Positions 9,374 through 19,411 of a stretch of 64,000 nt of DNA are shown here, piece after piece. Each line of letters opens with the position of its first letter. The stretch's first letter is position 1. Location of the stretch: positions 1-64,000 of the forward strand of contig CALVDI010000001.1 in NCBI GenBank assembly GCA_944326225.1, given 5' to 3'. The DNA is from an uncultured Bacteroidales bacterium (GTDB lineage Bacteria > Bacteroidota > Bacteroidia > Bacteroidales > UBA932). The notes below the pieces were generated by a model that saw nothing but the letters and a program-made list of their open reading frames with translations, did not search any database and was not told the origin of the DNA. Both the position numbers and the translations under genes were made by a program.

Positions 9374-10028
9374 AAAGACAGCACCCCTCTGCTGCGGCAG
9401 CTTTCAAATTTACGGATTCATGTTTACACTTACAAACTTTCATTTAATGTCCGATAATTATTAAAATGGCTATCTGCAAACATGCCCCTGAAATCGGAGA
9501 CGGCAGCATAACCTTCTCTGCGTCTGTCCGGTAATAATTGAACCTGCCTGCCGGACACAATCCTCAAGGCCGGGCACTCACGGTGCGGAGTAAAAGTCCC
9601 GCGACGTATCACGACACAGTCCCAAATGTCACTATACATTTTCGTTAAGTCAGAAATACCTGTAAATCCCGATGTTGACAAAATCGCAAAATGTAAGGAG
9701 CATCCCCAAATGCCGTATTTTGAGGAAAATCGGAGCATCTAACATTCTTGCAAAAGCAGAACATCTTGATAATCAATAAAATGCAATATAACGAAAATGC
9801 ATAGTGACGAGTTGTATAATAGCGGAGGGGATAGAGCCGCGCGTCGGCATCTCCTGCTCAGTCCGGCTTTAGCTGTATGAGGTCTGCCAAGGGGAATCTT
9901 TGCGGATAATCATTATTATAAATTTCCGAACCGACAAGGGAAATGCAAAATTCCCGGAACGGCGGATGATGCCGGTTCCGGAAATCGTATGCAGATGCCT
10001 GCCGATGCAGGCACGCGAATCAAAAGTA
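9374..10028. other. 655-bp intergenic region without a supported gene
   Basis: No convincing gene is visible. A 102-codon minus frame at 9430-9738 lacks a ribosome site or consensus promoter and I do not call it. Near the bactofilin end are two GC-rich inverted repeats: an imperfect one at about 9950-9982 around CCGGAAC/GTTCCGG, and GCCTGC-CGAT-GCAGGC at 9997-10012. These could end the bactofilin transcript, though neither has a U-run. The rest is unexplained. Confidence 0.5.
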
Positions 10029-10466
10029 TTACTTCTTGGAGGGCTGAGGCGCAGCAGTCTCAACGGGCTTGTGGGAGCCTTTGAGATCAGCTACCTCATT
10101 GAGGAACTTGTTGTACTCATCCTTGGTGATGATGTGGCACGAACCGTTGAAGACAGTTCCCACTTCGATACCCAGTTTGGGAGTCTTGAGATCTCCTGAG
10201 AAATTGGAATTGGCCTTGAAGTTGATCAGATCCTCTATGAAGATATCACCTTCTGCATGTCCCCACAAATCACAGTTCTGGCAGAAGATCTTGCCCTTGA
10301 CATGTGCAGCCTCACCGATTACCAGTTTTCCCTTGGTATATACCGTCCCTTCGAATACTCCGTCTATTCTAATGTCTGCCGAAGAGGTCATCACTCCGGT
10401 GATCCTGGTTCCCTTGGAAATACGGCACAACTCATTGGCCTGGGGAATTATTTCTGCTTTTGCCAT
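10029..10466 (-). CDS. Bactofilin-family cytoskeletal protein
   Basis: 145 residues. The central part (about 17-110) shows the bactofilin right-handed beta-helix rhythm of short hydrophobic repeats, such as ISKGTRITGVMTSSADIRIDGVFEGTVYTKGKLVIGEAA. Flanks are short and polar and there is no membrane segment. Bactofilins polymerise without nucleotide and scaffold cell-wall enzymes. It is last in the apparent secA-lpdA-bactofilin run, 12 bp after lpdA. Confidence 0.9.
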   Translation of the reverse strand: MAKAEIIPQANELCRISKGTRITGVMTSSADIRIDGVFEGTVYTKGKLVIGEAAHVKGKIFCQNCDLWGHAEGDIFIEDLINFKANSNFSGDLKTPKLGIEVGTVFNGSCHIITKDEYNKFLNEVADLKGSHKPVETAAPQPSKK

Positions 10467-10478
10467 ATCTTATACTTT

Positions 10479-11876
10479 TTATTGATGAATACATGCTCCG
10501 TGGGAAGCCTCGGCAGCTTCCATTATCGCCTCGCTCATAGTGGGATGAGGGTGTATGGAATGTATCAGGTCCGAAGCCGTCATGCCGACATTGCGTCCGG
10601 CCACGATACCGGATATCATCTCGGTCACATTGGATCCAACCAGATGGGCTCCGAGCACCTTGTCCGTAGAGGCGTCCACAATCAGCTTGACGAAACCGTC
10701 CTTCTCACCTGCGGCCACGGCCTTGCCGGAGGCCAGGAAGAAGAACTTGCCCACCTTATAATCTATACCGGCCTCCTTTGCAGCTCTCTCGGTCATGCCG
10801 ACTGAAGCCACTTCAGGAGACACATATGTACAGCCCGGCACATTACCGTAGTCCAAAGGCTTGGGAGCCAGTCCGCAGATGGCCTCCACACAGCATATAG
10901 CCTCAGCCGAAGCCACATGAGCCAGGGCCTGCGTAGGTATGATGTCGCCGATGGCATATATTCCCTCCACATTGGTGCGGTAGTACTCGTCCACCTTGAT
11001 CTTGCGGCCGCGCACCATCTCCACGCCTGCCTCTTCCAGGCCGAGATAATCCGTATTGGGAATCACGCCAACAGCCGAGAGCACAGTCTCCGCCTCTATG
11101 GTCTCCACTCCCTTCTTTGTCTCAACGGTCAGCTTGCAGAGCTCACCGGAGGTATCCACGCTCTTGACCTGAGCGGCAGTCATGACCTTCATACCGGCCT
11201 TGCGGAACGAGCGGCTTATCTGAGCCGAGACATCGTCGTCCTCCAGTGGAAGGATGCGGTCCAGATACTCTATGAGGTAAACCTCTACGCCCAGACTGCG
11301 GTAGAAGAAAGCAAACTCACTGCCTATGGCGCCTGATCCGATGACGGCAAGGCTCTTGGGCAGCTTGTCCGGTATCAGAGCTTGACGGTAGGAGATAATC
11401 CTCTCGCCGTCAATGGGTGCGAACGGCAGGGAATTGGCCCTGGAGCCGACCGCCAGGATGATGTGATCAGCCTCGTAGACGGTCTTCTTACCGGCGTCGA
11501 AGTCATTGACCTCGACGCTGTGACCGCTCCTGAGCACGGCATCTCCGTGAATCAAGGTTATCTTGTTCTTCTTCAGCAGGAACTCCACTCCCTTGGACAT
11601 CTGGGCGGCAACCCCGCGGCTGCGGTCCACCATCTTGACTATATCCGGCTTCACTTCGGCAACATCGAAACCATATTCAGCGGCATGGCGAGCATAGGTA
11701 TAGGCCTGCGCGCTCTTAAGCAGAGCTTTCGTGGGTATGCATCCCCAGTTGAGGCAGATACCGCCCACTTCAGAGCGTTCAACTATCGCCACTGACTTTC
11801 CGAGCTGTGACGCACGGATCGCGGCTACATATCCTCCGGGGCCTGAACCCACCACTATTATGTCAAATCTATCCAT
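10479..11876 (-). CDS. lpdA: Dihydrolipoyl dehydrogenase
   Basis: 465 residues, full length for the E3 component of 2-oxoacid dehydrogenase or glycine-cleavage complexes. The FAD site is IIVVGSGPGGYVAAIRA, the redox disulfide lies in GGICLNWGCIPTKALL, an NAD site follows at SLAVIGSGAIGSEFA, and the C-terminal HPHPTMSEAIMEA supplies the catalytic His-Glu pair. It regenerates lipoamide with NAD+. No partner E1/E2 genes are nearby, so which complex it serves is unknown. It sits 11 bp downstream of secA. Confidence 0.95.
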   Translation of the reverse strand: MDRFDIIVVGSGPGGYVAAIRASQLGKSVAIVERSEVGGICLNWGCIPTKALLKSAQAYTYARHAAEYGFDVAEVKPDIVKMVDRSRGVAAQMSKGVEFLLKKNKITLIHGDAVLRSGHSVEVNDFDAGKKTVYEADHIILAVGSRANSLPFAPIDGERIISYRQALIPDKLPKSLAVIGSGAIGSEFAFFYRSLGVEVYLIEYLDRILPLEDDDVSAQISRSFRKAGMKVMTAAQVKSVDTSGELCKLTVETKKGVETIEAETVLSAVGVIPNTDYLGLEEAGVEMVRGRKIKVDEYYRTNVEGIYAIGDIIPTQALAHVASAEAICCVEAICGLAPKPLDYGNVPGCTYVSPEVASVGMTERAAKEAGIDYKVGKFFFLASGKAVAAGEKDGFVKLIVDASTDKVLGAHLVGSNVTEMISGIVAGRNVGMTASDLIHSIHPHPTMSEAIMEAAEASHGACIHQ

Positions 11877-11887
11877 GTCTATGATAT

Positions 11888-14800
11888 TTAATTGTTCTCG
11901 AATCTACCGTGGCAATGCTTGTACTTCTTGCCTGAGCCACAGGGACAGGGGTCGTTGCGGCCCACTTTTTTCTCCACCCTCACAGGCGCGTTGCTCTTGG
12001 GTTCTCCGCTGTTGGTCACCATATCAGTACGGGATGTATGCATATTGCTCATATCAGTCCTGCGACGCTCCGCCTCCCGCACCTCTCCGGGAGCATTTTC
12101 CCTTATCGGAATGTGAGCTCTGAGAAGGAACTTCACCACCTCGCGGCTGATGCGCTCAATGACACCCTTGAAGAGGTTGAAGCTCTCGAACTTGTAGACA
12201 AGCAGAGGGTCCTTCTGCTCGTATGTGGCGTTCTGCACGGACTGCTTCAGGTCGTCCATATCGCGCAAGTGCTCCTTCCAGGCCTCGTCTATCATGATGA
12301 GGGTGATGGTCTTGCTGACGGCCCTGATGAGCTCGCGGCCCTGAGTCTCGTAGGCTTTCTTGAGATTCACGAGCACGCGCATGACCTTGGTGCCGTCCCC
12401 GACAGGAACTGCAATGTTCTCAAACCTCTCGCCCTGCTTCTCGCAGATGGTCTTGATGACCGGCCAGGCCTGAGCCACCATGGCATCGCTGCGCTGCTGG
12501 TACTCCTGGCGTATCTGCTCGTTAAGGGCATCGGATATCTTGTCTCTCGAAGCATTCTTGTAGAACTCGGCATCAAAGGCGGGGTCTATCGAGAGGGTCT
12601 TCATGACCTCCAGCTTGAAGTCCTCATACTCCATCTCCTCGGACCTGTCGGCCAGTACCTCGCAGCAGTCCCCTATCATATTCATCACATCCACGTCGAT
12701 ACGTTCTCCATACAGGGCATTGCGGCGTTTATTGTATATCACCTCCCTCTGGGAGTTCATCACGTCGTCGTACTCCAGCAGACGCTTACGGATACCGAAG
12801 TTGTTTTCCTCCACCTTGCGCTGCGCCCTCTCCACGGTCTTGGACATCATGGACGCCTGCAGGGGCTCGCCTTCCTTGAGACCCATTCTGTCCACCATCA
12901 CGGCCATCTTGTCTCCGCCGAAGAGACGGAGCAGGTTGTCCTCGAACGATACGTAGAAGACTGACGAGCCCGGGTCCCCCTGACGGCCGGCACGGCCTCT
13001 GAGCTGACGGTCCACGCGGCGGCTGTCATGACGCTCCGTACCGATAATGGCCAGACCGCCGGCCTCCTTCACTCCGGGGCCGAGCTTGATATCGGTACCA
13101 CGGCCGGCCATATTGGTGGCGATGGTCACCGTTCCGGCTGTACCGGCATGGGCCACGATCTCAGCCTCACGGGCGTGCTGCTTGGCATTGAGCACATTAT
13201 GCTTGATACCCCTCATACTCAGCATCTTGCTCAGCAGCTCGGATATCTCGACGGATGTGGTACCCACCAGGACTGGACGTCCGGCCTGGGTCAGCTCGAC
13301 TATCCGGGCTATGACCGCGTTGTATTTCTCCTTCTTGGTCTTGTAGATGATGTCATCCTCGTCCTTGCGGATGACCGGACGGTTGGTCGGGATGACCACT
13401 ACATCCAGCTTGTAGATGGACCAGAACTCGCCGGCCTCAGTCTCGGCAGTACCGGTCATACCGGCCAGCTTGTGATACATCCTGAAGTAATTCTGCAGGG
13501 TGATGGTGGCGAATGTCTGGGTTGCGGCCTCCACCTTCACGTTCTCCTTGGCCTCGATAGCCTGGTGGAGTCCGTCCGAGTAGCGGCGCCCCTCAAGGAT
13601 ACGGCCGGTCTGCTCGTCCACAATCTTGATCTTATTGTCCATCACCACATACTCCACGTCGCGCTCAAACATAGCGTAGGCCTTCAGAAGCTGGGTGACT
13701 GTGTGTACCCTCTCCGCCTTCAGCGCATAATCAGCCAGCAGGGCGGCTTTCTGAGTCTGTTTTTCCTCGGGAGTGATGTTCTGCTTCTCCAGCTCGGCTA
13801 TCTCATTGCCGATATCGGGAAGGATGAAGAACTTCTCGTCGGAAACACTGGCAGCGATAAGGTCGTTGCCCTTGTCAGTCATCTCCACGCTTCTGTTCTG
13901 CTCCTCTATGACGAAATACAGGTCATCTGTAATCAGGTGCATCTGACGGTTGTTGTCCTGCATGTAGAAATTCTCGGTCTTCTGCAGGAGCTGCTTCATG
14001 CCCGGCTCAGAGAGGAACTTGATCAGAGGATTGTACTTGGGAAGTCCCTTGTGGGCTCTGAGGAGCATCTTGGCTCCCTCGGTCTCATTGCCCTCGGCTA
14101 TGAGTTTCTTGGCCTCAGTGAGCTGCTTGGTCACGAGCTGCTTCTGGGCATTGTACAGCCTCTCCACATATGGCTTGAACTCCATGAACTGCTGGTCGTC
14201 TCCACGGGGCACCGGTCCGGATATAATCAGAGGTGTACGGGCGTCGTCGATCAGCACGGAGTCCACCTCATCGACTATGGCGTAATGATGCTTGCGCTGC
14301 ACAAGGTCGTTCTTGTCGATGGCCATATTGTCACGCAGGTAGTCGAAGCCGAACTCGTTGTTGGTTCCGAAAGTGATGTCAGCCCTGTAAGCGGCGCGGC
14401 GGGCGGCGGAGTTGGGCTGATGCTTGTCGATACAGTCCACTCTAAGACCGTGGAACTCGTACAGGGGGCCCATCCACTCGGAGTCACGCTTGGACAGGTA
14501 GTCATTGACTGTCACCACATGCACTCCCTTGCCGGCCAAAGCATTGAGAAATACGGGGAGGGTAGCCACCAGGGTCTTTCCCTCACCGGTCGCCATTTCG
14601 GCTATCTTTCCCTGATGCAGGACGATACCTCCGATGAGCTGCACGTCGTAATGAACCATGTCCCACGTAGTCGGGTTGCCTCCGGCCATCCATGTATGGC
14701 TCCAGTAAGCCTTGTCCCCCTCTATGCGGACATAGTCATGCCTGGCACTGAACTCGCGGTCCATATCTGTGGCCGTCACCTCAATGACTTCATTTTCCTT

Positions 14801-15172
14801 GAATCTGCGGGCCGTGGATTTCATAACGGCGAAAGCATCCGGAAGCACCTCGTTCAGCGCCTCCTCGATCTCCTCGTCTATCTTCTTGGTCAGCTTGTCC
14901 ACCTCGGTGGCCAGAGCCTCTTTCTTCTCAACCGGGATAGTCACGTCCTCCAGCTGGGCCCTGAGGTTCTTCTTCTGCGCCTCGTCAGCCGATATCCTGT
15001 CCTGAATTACTTTTCTTATCCTGTCTGTCTCACTTCTGAGCTCATCGTCCGAAAGCCTGTCTATACGGTCATAAGCAGCCAGAACCTTTGCCAATATCGG
15101 CTGAATCTGCTTCATATCCCTCTCGGCCTTGGAGCCGAACAGCTTTTTCAATAAACCATTAATCGATGCCAT
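11888..15172 (-). CDS. secA: Preprotein translocase ATPase SecA
   Basis: 1094 residues, the long Bacteroidota form. The Walker A region reads [14 protein letters not shown], the DEAD-type box is [20 protein letters not shown], and [13 protein letters not shown] and [16 protein letters not shown] mark the second ATPase domain. The C terminus carries the zinc-binding [20 protein letters not shown]. It drives protein export through SecYEG. Extra length comes from insertions, for example around residues 335-450. It heads a run with lpdA and bactofilin. Confidence 0.98.
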   Translation of the reverse strand: MASINGLLKKLFGSKAERDMKQIQPILAKVLAAYDRIDRLSDDELRSETDRIRKVIQDRISADEAQKKNLRAQLEDVTIPVEKKEALATEVDKLTKKIDEEIEEALNEVLPDAFAVMKSTARRFKENEVIEVTATDMDREFSARHDYVRIEGDKAYWSHTWMAGGNPTTWDMVHYDVQLIGGIVLHQGKIAEMATGEGKTLVATLPVFLNALAGKGVHVVTVNDYLSKRDSEWMGPLYEFHGLRVDCIDKHQPNSAARRAAYRADITFGTNNEFGFDYLRDNMAIDKNDLVQRKHHYAIVDEVDSVLIDDARTPLIISGPVPRGDDQQFMEFKPYVERLYNAQKQLVTKQLTEAKKLIAEGNETEGAKMLLRAHKGLPKYNPLIKFLSEPGMKQLLQKTENFYMQDNNRQMHLITDDLYFVIEEQNRSVEMTDKGNDLIAASVSDEKFFILPDIGNEIAELEKQNITPEEKQTQKAALLADYALKAERVHTVTQLLKAYAMFERDVEYVVMDNKIKIVDEQTGRILEGRRYSDGLHQAIEAKENVKVEAATQTFATITLQNYFRMYHKLAGMTGTAETEAGEFWSIYKLDVVVIPTNRPVIRKDEDDIIYKTKKEKYNAVIARIVELTQAGRPVLVGTTSVEISELLSKMLSMRGIKHNVLNAKQHAREAEIVAHAGTAGTVTIATNMAGRGTDIKLGPGVKEAGGLAIIGTERHDSRRVDRQLRGRAGRQGDPGSSVFYVSFEDNLLRLFGGDKMAVMVDRMGLKEGEPLQASMMSKTVERAQRKVEENNFGIRKRLLEYDDVMNSQREVIYNKRRNALYGERIDVDVMNMIGDCCEVLADRSEEMEYEDFKLEVMKTLSIDPAFDAEFYKNASRDKISDALNEQIRQEYQQRSDAMVAQAWPVIKTICEKQGERFENIAVPVGDGTKVMRVLVNLKKAYETQGRELIRAVSKTITLIMIDEAWKEHLRDMDDLKQSVQNATYEQKDPLLVYKFESFNLFKGVIERISREVVKFLLRAHIPIRENAPGEVREAERRRTDMSNMHTSRTDMVTNSGEPKSNAPVRVEKKVGRNDPCPCGSGKKYKHCHGRFENN

Positions 15173-15197
15173 CTAAAACATATTTTTGTACAACTTA

Positions 15198-15230
15198 CAA
15201 AGATAGGGAATAATTGACCACATCTGCAAA
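15198..15230 (-). promoter_or_regulatory. Predicted secA promoter
   Basis: Minus strand: TTTG (15227-15230), 21 bases, TATCTTTG (15198-15205). The box is perfect and the spacer is 1-2 bases longer than usual. The secA ATG is at 15172, about 25 bases further. Confidence 0.5.
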
Positions 15231-15267
15231 AAAATCGGCCGAACACCTTCTTTTCAACACTCATCTC

Positions 15268-17031
15268 CTACTCAACAACAAGTGTCATACCCTCAAAATG
15301 TCCGGACAGGTCTCCGTAAGTCGTAAAATCAAGATCCATCTGATTGTCTTCAAGATATACTTCAAGAGTTCCGAATGTAGTACCTCCATCCCACTGCCAG
15401 ACACGACCGTCATACTCAAACTTAAGAGTCTCTTTGAATGTCGAAAAACCCACTGCACCATAATTGAAAGCCGCCGCCGGGGCAGTGATATGCACAGCTC
15501 CATCATTCTCAAAATCCGTAACACTCTCAAGGTCCGGGGTGGCGCTGACCCATATCTCCCAAAGACCACCGTTACTCTTGTCCACCAAGACAGATTTAAT
15601 AGGTTCCGTTACTCCCATATATGTGTACTCATTGGGTTCTTCCGGGACATAATCAACAGACACACAGCTACCGTCAAAGTCCACCACAACATCAGTACCG
15701 TCTGCGAAAACAACAGAGACTTCCGCAATAAAATGATCAGGATCCGAAGAATCCCTGCTTACATTTATTGTTCCCGACTCGCCCTGCAAAGTCTCAGGGT
15801 CAATATAGATTGCCTCACCGGTCATATTATCCTGATAATACAGCATGAAATAAGCATCTGTAAAAGTGATGTCGATATCCCCTGCACCCAGTGTCGATTC
15901 ATCGACTGTCACACTGAACCATCTGGCGGCGTTGTCCACCATCTCGTCAAAATAATACACTTCCGCAGAGGTAAAATACAGCATGGCCAGACCGTCCTCG
16001 ACCAGATAGAACGATGCCCGCACCGGCTTGGTGTCCCCATTGACAGAGATAGTGCTTTCCTCGACGGGAGCATCTCCTGTCATTATACCCGACGCATGTA
16101 CACCCACATAATGGCCTCCGGCAAAGTCCAGACGCATATATAAAGTATACTCTCCGCCTGCTTCACTGCCATCGATACGCACGGCGCCTGACTCCAGCAG
16201 CTCGCGGCCGCCGTCCGGAGATATAGACAGATATGTCTCATCGCTGCTTCGCCAGCCGTAAATAGTTACAGATTCAGACATCACGTCCAGATCCCGATTG
16301 AGATACTGGGGAAGAATAAGCACTTGGATATAGTCAAAGCCCGCATCATAAATATCATTGAACAGGCCTGCATCCTGTTCGGGCGTAACCGTAAACATCA
16401 CATAACCCTCGAAGTTCTCGACAGCTGCTGTACCCACGGCTGATTCCTCTCCGTCAACTACGAAGGTCATGTCATTCTCAGGATAGACAACTGCCGGCTC
16501 ATCCGTCATACTCCCTTCTACCGACGCATTGCCCCTCAAAACGGCACCGTCAGACAGCAGTACGGAGAAATCCACAACTGCCGAAAACGCACCGGTCTCT
16601 TCGTCCATGCTCATGGACACTTTCATCGTGCCCTCGCTCACCGCATCCTGATTTTCAGCAGATATGTCCACAAGAGTGCTCCCGTCCTTAATGTACTGCA
16701 TCTCAAAACCGACCGGAAGAGCGGTCATGTCCACCTCATAGACATTGCTGTCACTTTCCACATCATCGCCTTGATATATGGACACATACTCATAGCTGCC
16801 CGAAGCAAGCTGCTCAGCTGAGGTGACACCCTCCTCCACTACCAGATACATAATCTCCGATTCCAGGTCAAAGAACCGGCTACCTAAAGAGACTGCCTGC
16901 CCATTATACTCAATGGCATTGTCAAGTTCCACGGGGGGCTGAGGATCAGGCTCCTCCTGGCCGTTCTTCTTACATGATACAAAAGCGGCCAGCATCATGA
17001 CTGTCACCGCAAACCCTGTCAAACTTCTCAT
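15268..17031 (-). CDS. Lipoprotein built of four degenerate beta-rich modules, unknown function
   Basis: 587 residues from MRSLTGFAVTVMMLAAFVSC (ATG 17029-17031), with lipobox cysteine 20, so a probable surface or outer-membrane lipoprotein. After a Pro/Glu spacer the chain falls into four related units starting near residues 39, 187, 326 and 467. Each opens with a short strand of the type EYNGQAVSL / MTFVVDGEES / STISVNGDTK / EYTYMGVTEP and ends in acidic beta-strands. No enzyme motif is seen. The partner lipoprotein gene 34 bp upstream probably shares the transcript. Confidence 0.75.
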   Translation of the reverse strand: MRSLTGFAVTVMMLAAFVSCKKNGQEEPDPQPPVELDNAIEYNGQAVSLGSRFFDLESEIMYLVVEEGVTSAEQLASGSYEYVSIYQGDDVESDSNVYEVDMTALPVGFEMQYIKDGSTLVDISAENQDAVSEGTMKVSMSMDEETGAFSAVVDFSVLLSDGAVLRGNASVEGSMTDEPAVVYPENDMTFVVDGEESAVGTAAVENFEGYVMFTVTPEQDAGLFNDIYDAGFDYIQVLILPQYLNRDLDVMSESVTIYGWRSSDETYLSISPDGGRELLESGAVRIDGSEAGGEYTLYMRLDFAGGHYVGVHASGIMTGDAPVEESTISVNGDTKPVRASFYLVEDGLAMLYFTSAEVYYFDEMVDNAARWFSVTVDESTLGAGDIDITFTDAYFMLYYQDNMTGEAIYIDPETLQGESGTINVSRDSSDPDHFIAEVSVVFADGTDVVVDFDGSCVSVDYVPEEPNEYTYMGVTEPIKSVLVDKSNGGLWEIWVSATPDLESVTDFENDGAVHITAPAAAFNYGAVGFSTFKETLKFEYDGRVWQWDGGTTFGTLEVYLEDNQMDLDFTTYGDLSGHFEGMTLVVE

Positions 17032-17065
17032 AAAGTCATTCCTTATATTGATTAATAAATATTCA

Positions 17066-18232
17066 TTAAAGACTGATAGGACCGGATGTTTCCCACACTC
17101 CATACACCCTATGCGCCGGATCTCCGCAGTCGGTAAGGTCTATGGAAAGAGTGTGCGAGTCTCCGTTCCGGTCCACCGTCACCGTCCCCCCGGTAATACG
17201 GCCGTAATTGACCCATACACTCTCCTCTATCTCCTGGTACCAAGTACCGGTGTTGTATTCAAACACATCCGCCGCTCCTTCCACTATGCGGAATGGCACT
17301 ATGTCCTCCTTATCCATGTAACCTCCGTCGATTCTGTTGGCCATGATATATTCTCCGGCAGGAATTCCGTCAGCGGGATCGGCATCCGCCGGAACAAAGA
17401 GCTCAAGATGCAGCAGCCTTCCAGTCCCGGACGGCCAGTCCTGAGACAGGTCTACTCCGGGTTCAGCTATGTAAAGAAGGAAAAGCCTGTAATTGCCTTC
17501 TCCTGTAAAGAAATAATCTCCTTTGTCTATAAGTCGGGCCTCAGTAAGTCCTTCCAGCAGGACATCCTCTGTAAGATTGGTATTGGGGACATCAGTACCC
17601 TGTCCACCCTCTGCCCTGTCGACAGGCTCAAACTTTCCGGTATAGGAAAAATAACGCTCCACGTATTCCGTCCCTACCATTATGCCCTCCACGGTAAATG
17701 TTCCGTCACCATTATCAAGAACAGTGAAGCTGCCCTCCCGGAGCAGATCCGGCTCAAACTCCGTCTCACCGGAGGGTATGTCACCGAAGAAACATCCGTC
17801 AGGCCGCATTATACTGCCGCCGGGCAAATCTATCTCATGCATCTCTCCCTGTATAAATGTTCCGGCTGAGAAATCCATACTGTTGGCCGGCATTACGTAC
17901 TGACCGACCAGAAACTCCAGAGACGGCTGCTGAGCCTCATTATACGGAGCGTTCATAGCCAGGGACAAGAATTGTCCAGGACCTACCGGATAACCGTCCA
18001 TCACCTCCATGTCAGTATACAGATTGAGCACCCAGTAATCAGACAGACCGTCCATATCATCACCTCCATAGTAGATCAGATTGGCATTGACATACTCCGG
18101 ACGGTCAGGTTCCGGCTCTTCAAAACCGCCGTCATCCTCAACCGGAGGCTGAGGCTCCCGTTCAGGAGTCGCCTTGTCGCAGGCACATACGGCTACGGCG
18201 ACCATCAGCACAGTAATAAATATCTTTTTCAT
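17066..18232 (-). CDS. Lipoprotein of unknown function
   Basis: 388 residues. The signal MKKIFITVLMVAVAVCAC gives a lipobox with cysteine 18, then an acidic, proline-rich linker (PEREPQPPVEDDGGFEEPEP) and a beta-rich, acidic body. Phrases such as DGDGTFTVEG-like NGDGTFTVEG (near 200) and HTLSIDLTDCG (near 365) resemble domains of other Bacteroidota surface lipoproteins, but I do not recognise a named family. It is first in a two-gene unit with the modular lipoprotein. Confidence 0.7.
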   Translation of the reverse strand: MKKIFITVLMVAVAVCACDKATPEREPQPPVEDDGGFEEPEPDRPEYVNANLIYYGGDDMDGLSDYWVLNLYTDMEVMDGYPVGPGQFLSLAMNAPYNEAQQPSLEFLVGQYVMPANSMDFSAGTFIQGEMHEIDLPGGSIMRPDGCFFGDIPSGETEFEPDLLREGSFTVLDNGDGTFTVEGIMVGTEYVERYFSYTGKFEPVDRAEGGQGTDVPNTNLTEDVLLEGLTEARLIDKGDYFFTGEGNYRLFLLYIAEPGVDLSQDWPSGTGRLLHLELFVPADADPADGIPAGEYIMANRIDGGYMDKEDIVPFRIVEGAADVFEYNTGTWYQEIEESVWVNYGRITGGTVTVDRNGDSHTLSIDLTDCGDPAHRVYGVWETSGPISL

Positions 18233-18319
18233 AAAATTATTTTAAACATCTACAAAGATACGGATTATACAAGTCCGCCAACCTTTCAGGATGCGTTATT
18301 CTTACACTTTTTACCAAAA

Positions 18320-19411
18320 TCAAAAACCAAGGAAGTAAAAGACCGAGCCAACAGCAACCGCAAACAGCGCATTGAGAATCTTTGCGATCAAAAAACTGCG
18401 GGTGCTGGAGGCCAGCAATGGCAGGGAGGTATGGCCGTCCTGCGACATGGAGCTGGTAAGAAGCACGGAAAACGGCACTATTCCGCCCGCGAAAAGGGAG
18501 ATGAATACCATGTGCGGGCCAGACTCCGGAATCATACCGATCAAAGCGGCCAGAATCAGCAGATAATACGTGTTGTCCTTCAGCCAGTCTCCGATATTGA
18601 CATAATGCATGACCACGGTTATCACGGCCAGTGCGCCGGCCGTCCACAAAAAGGTCTTGAGCGCGTGTTTGCGGATAACGTGATGCCACAGATGCTCCTT
18701 TACGAAGTGTTCGGAAGAGGCCGCCACCAGCAATACGACAAAGACACTCAGGACAGCGAACAGGACATTCATCCACCTCTCGCTGAGAAAATTAAAAGGA
18801 AGCGCCGAGGAGATCTCCGCTGCCTCTCCACCCACGTGCTCATGCTCCAGGAAGCCGGAGAAGACGGCGGCCACAAATATCAGAATGGCCACCATCAGTA
18901 CGATCCGCTCCTTTCCGGAGCCGCGCATCACCTTGTACGAAGACAGCCGGAAGATATTGGGGAATTCCCCCTTGTTGGCCTCATGCAGTTCAAATCCCGG
19001 ATCACAGTGAACCCTGAGGGGATGCTTCCGGAACATCAGGTCGGTCAACAGACCGCACACGATGGCCAGGACGAAGAGCACCGCAAAGAGTATGAGTGCC
19101 TGACGGGGAATCATGGCCAGCATGACGAAGGACTCGTCCCCCGAGGAGGAAATCATGGCCGCCACCAGAGAGCCCATGCTGATGATGCCGTGAGAGTACA
19201 GCGACACTGCGGCGAACCCGCCTATGCATCCGGGTATGAGTCCGAGCAGGGCCCCTGCCGCCACCTGACGCAGCGGAGAGTCCTGCAGACGGCCGAACCA
19301 CCGTCCTGCGGAAGCCACGTTGACATACTCTATCATGATCATCATCACCATGACCAGGCTGGTGATGAGATAGGCGTTGAGCACTACATCCCTGAGCAGA
19401 TGCCAGATCAT
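18320..19411 (-). CDS. Putative ten-helix heavy-metal exporter (ArsP_2-like)
   Basis: 363 residues with about ten hydrophobic segments. Features include PGCIGGFAAVSLYSHGIISMGSLVAAMISSSGDESF near residues 60-95 and MIPESGPHMVFISLFAGG near 285-300, plus a His-rich loop HEHVGG. This matches the putative manganese/arsenic-type exporter family (PF11449-like). Substrate is not proven by sequence. Its start overlaps the meaB stop by 4 bp (ATGA), so the two are translationally coupled. Confidence 0.75.
   Translation of the reverse strand: MIWHLLRDVVLNAYLITSLVMVMMIMIEYVNVASAGRWFGRLQDSPLRQVAAGALLGLIPGCIGGFAAVSLYSHGIISMGSLVAAMISSSGDESFVMLAMIPRQALILFAVLFVLAIVCGLLTDLMFRKHPLRVHCDPGFELHEANKGEFPNIFRLSSYKVMRGSGKERIVLMVAILIFVAAVFSGFLEHEHVGGEAAEISSALPFNFLSERWMNVLFAVLSVFVVLLVAASSEHFVKEHLWHHVIRKHALKTFLWTAGALAVITVVMHYVNIGDWLKDNTYYLLILAALIGMIPESGPHMVFISLFAGGIVPFSVLLTSSMSQDGHTSLPLLASSTRSFLIAKILNALFAVAVGSVFYFLGF

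Noticed and set aside
9430..9738. Small protein gene of 102 residues
   Set aside because: No ribosome site, no consensus promoter and no recognised domain; kept only as part of an unexplained gap.
13028..15154. A 708-codon open frame on the plus strand opposite secA
   Set aside because: It is the antisense shadow of a certain secA gene; its product is Leu/His/Gly-rich with no known motif.
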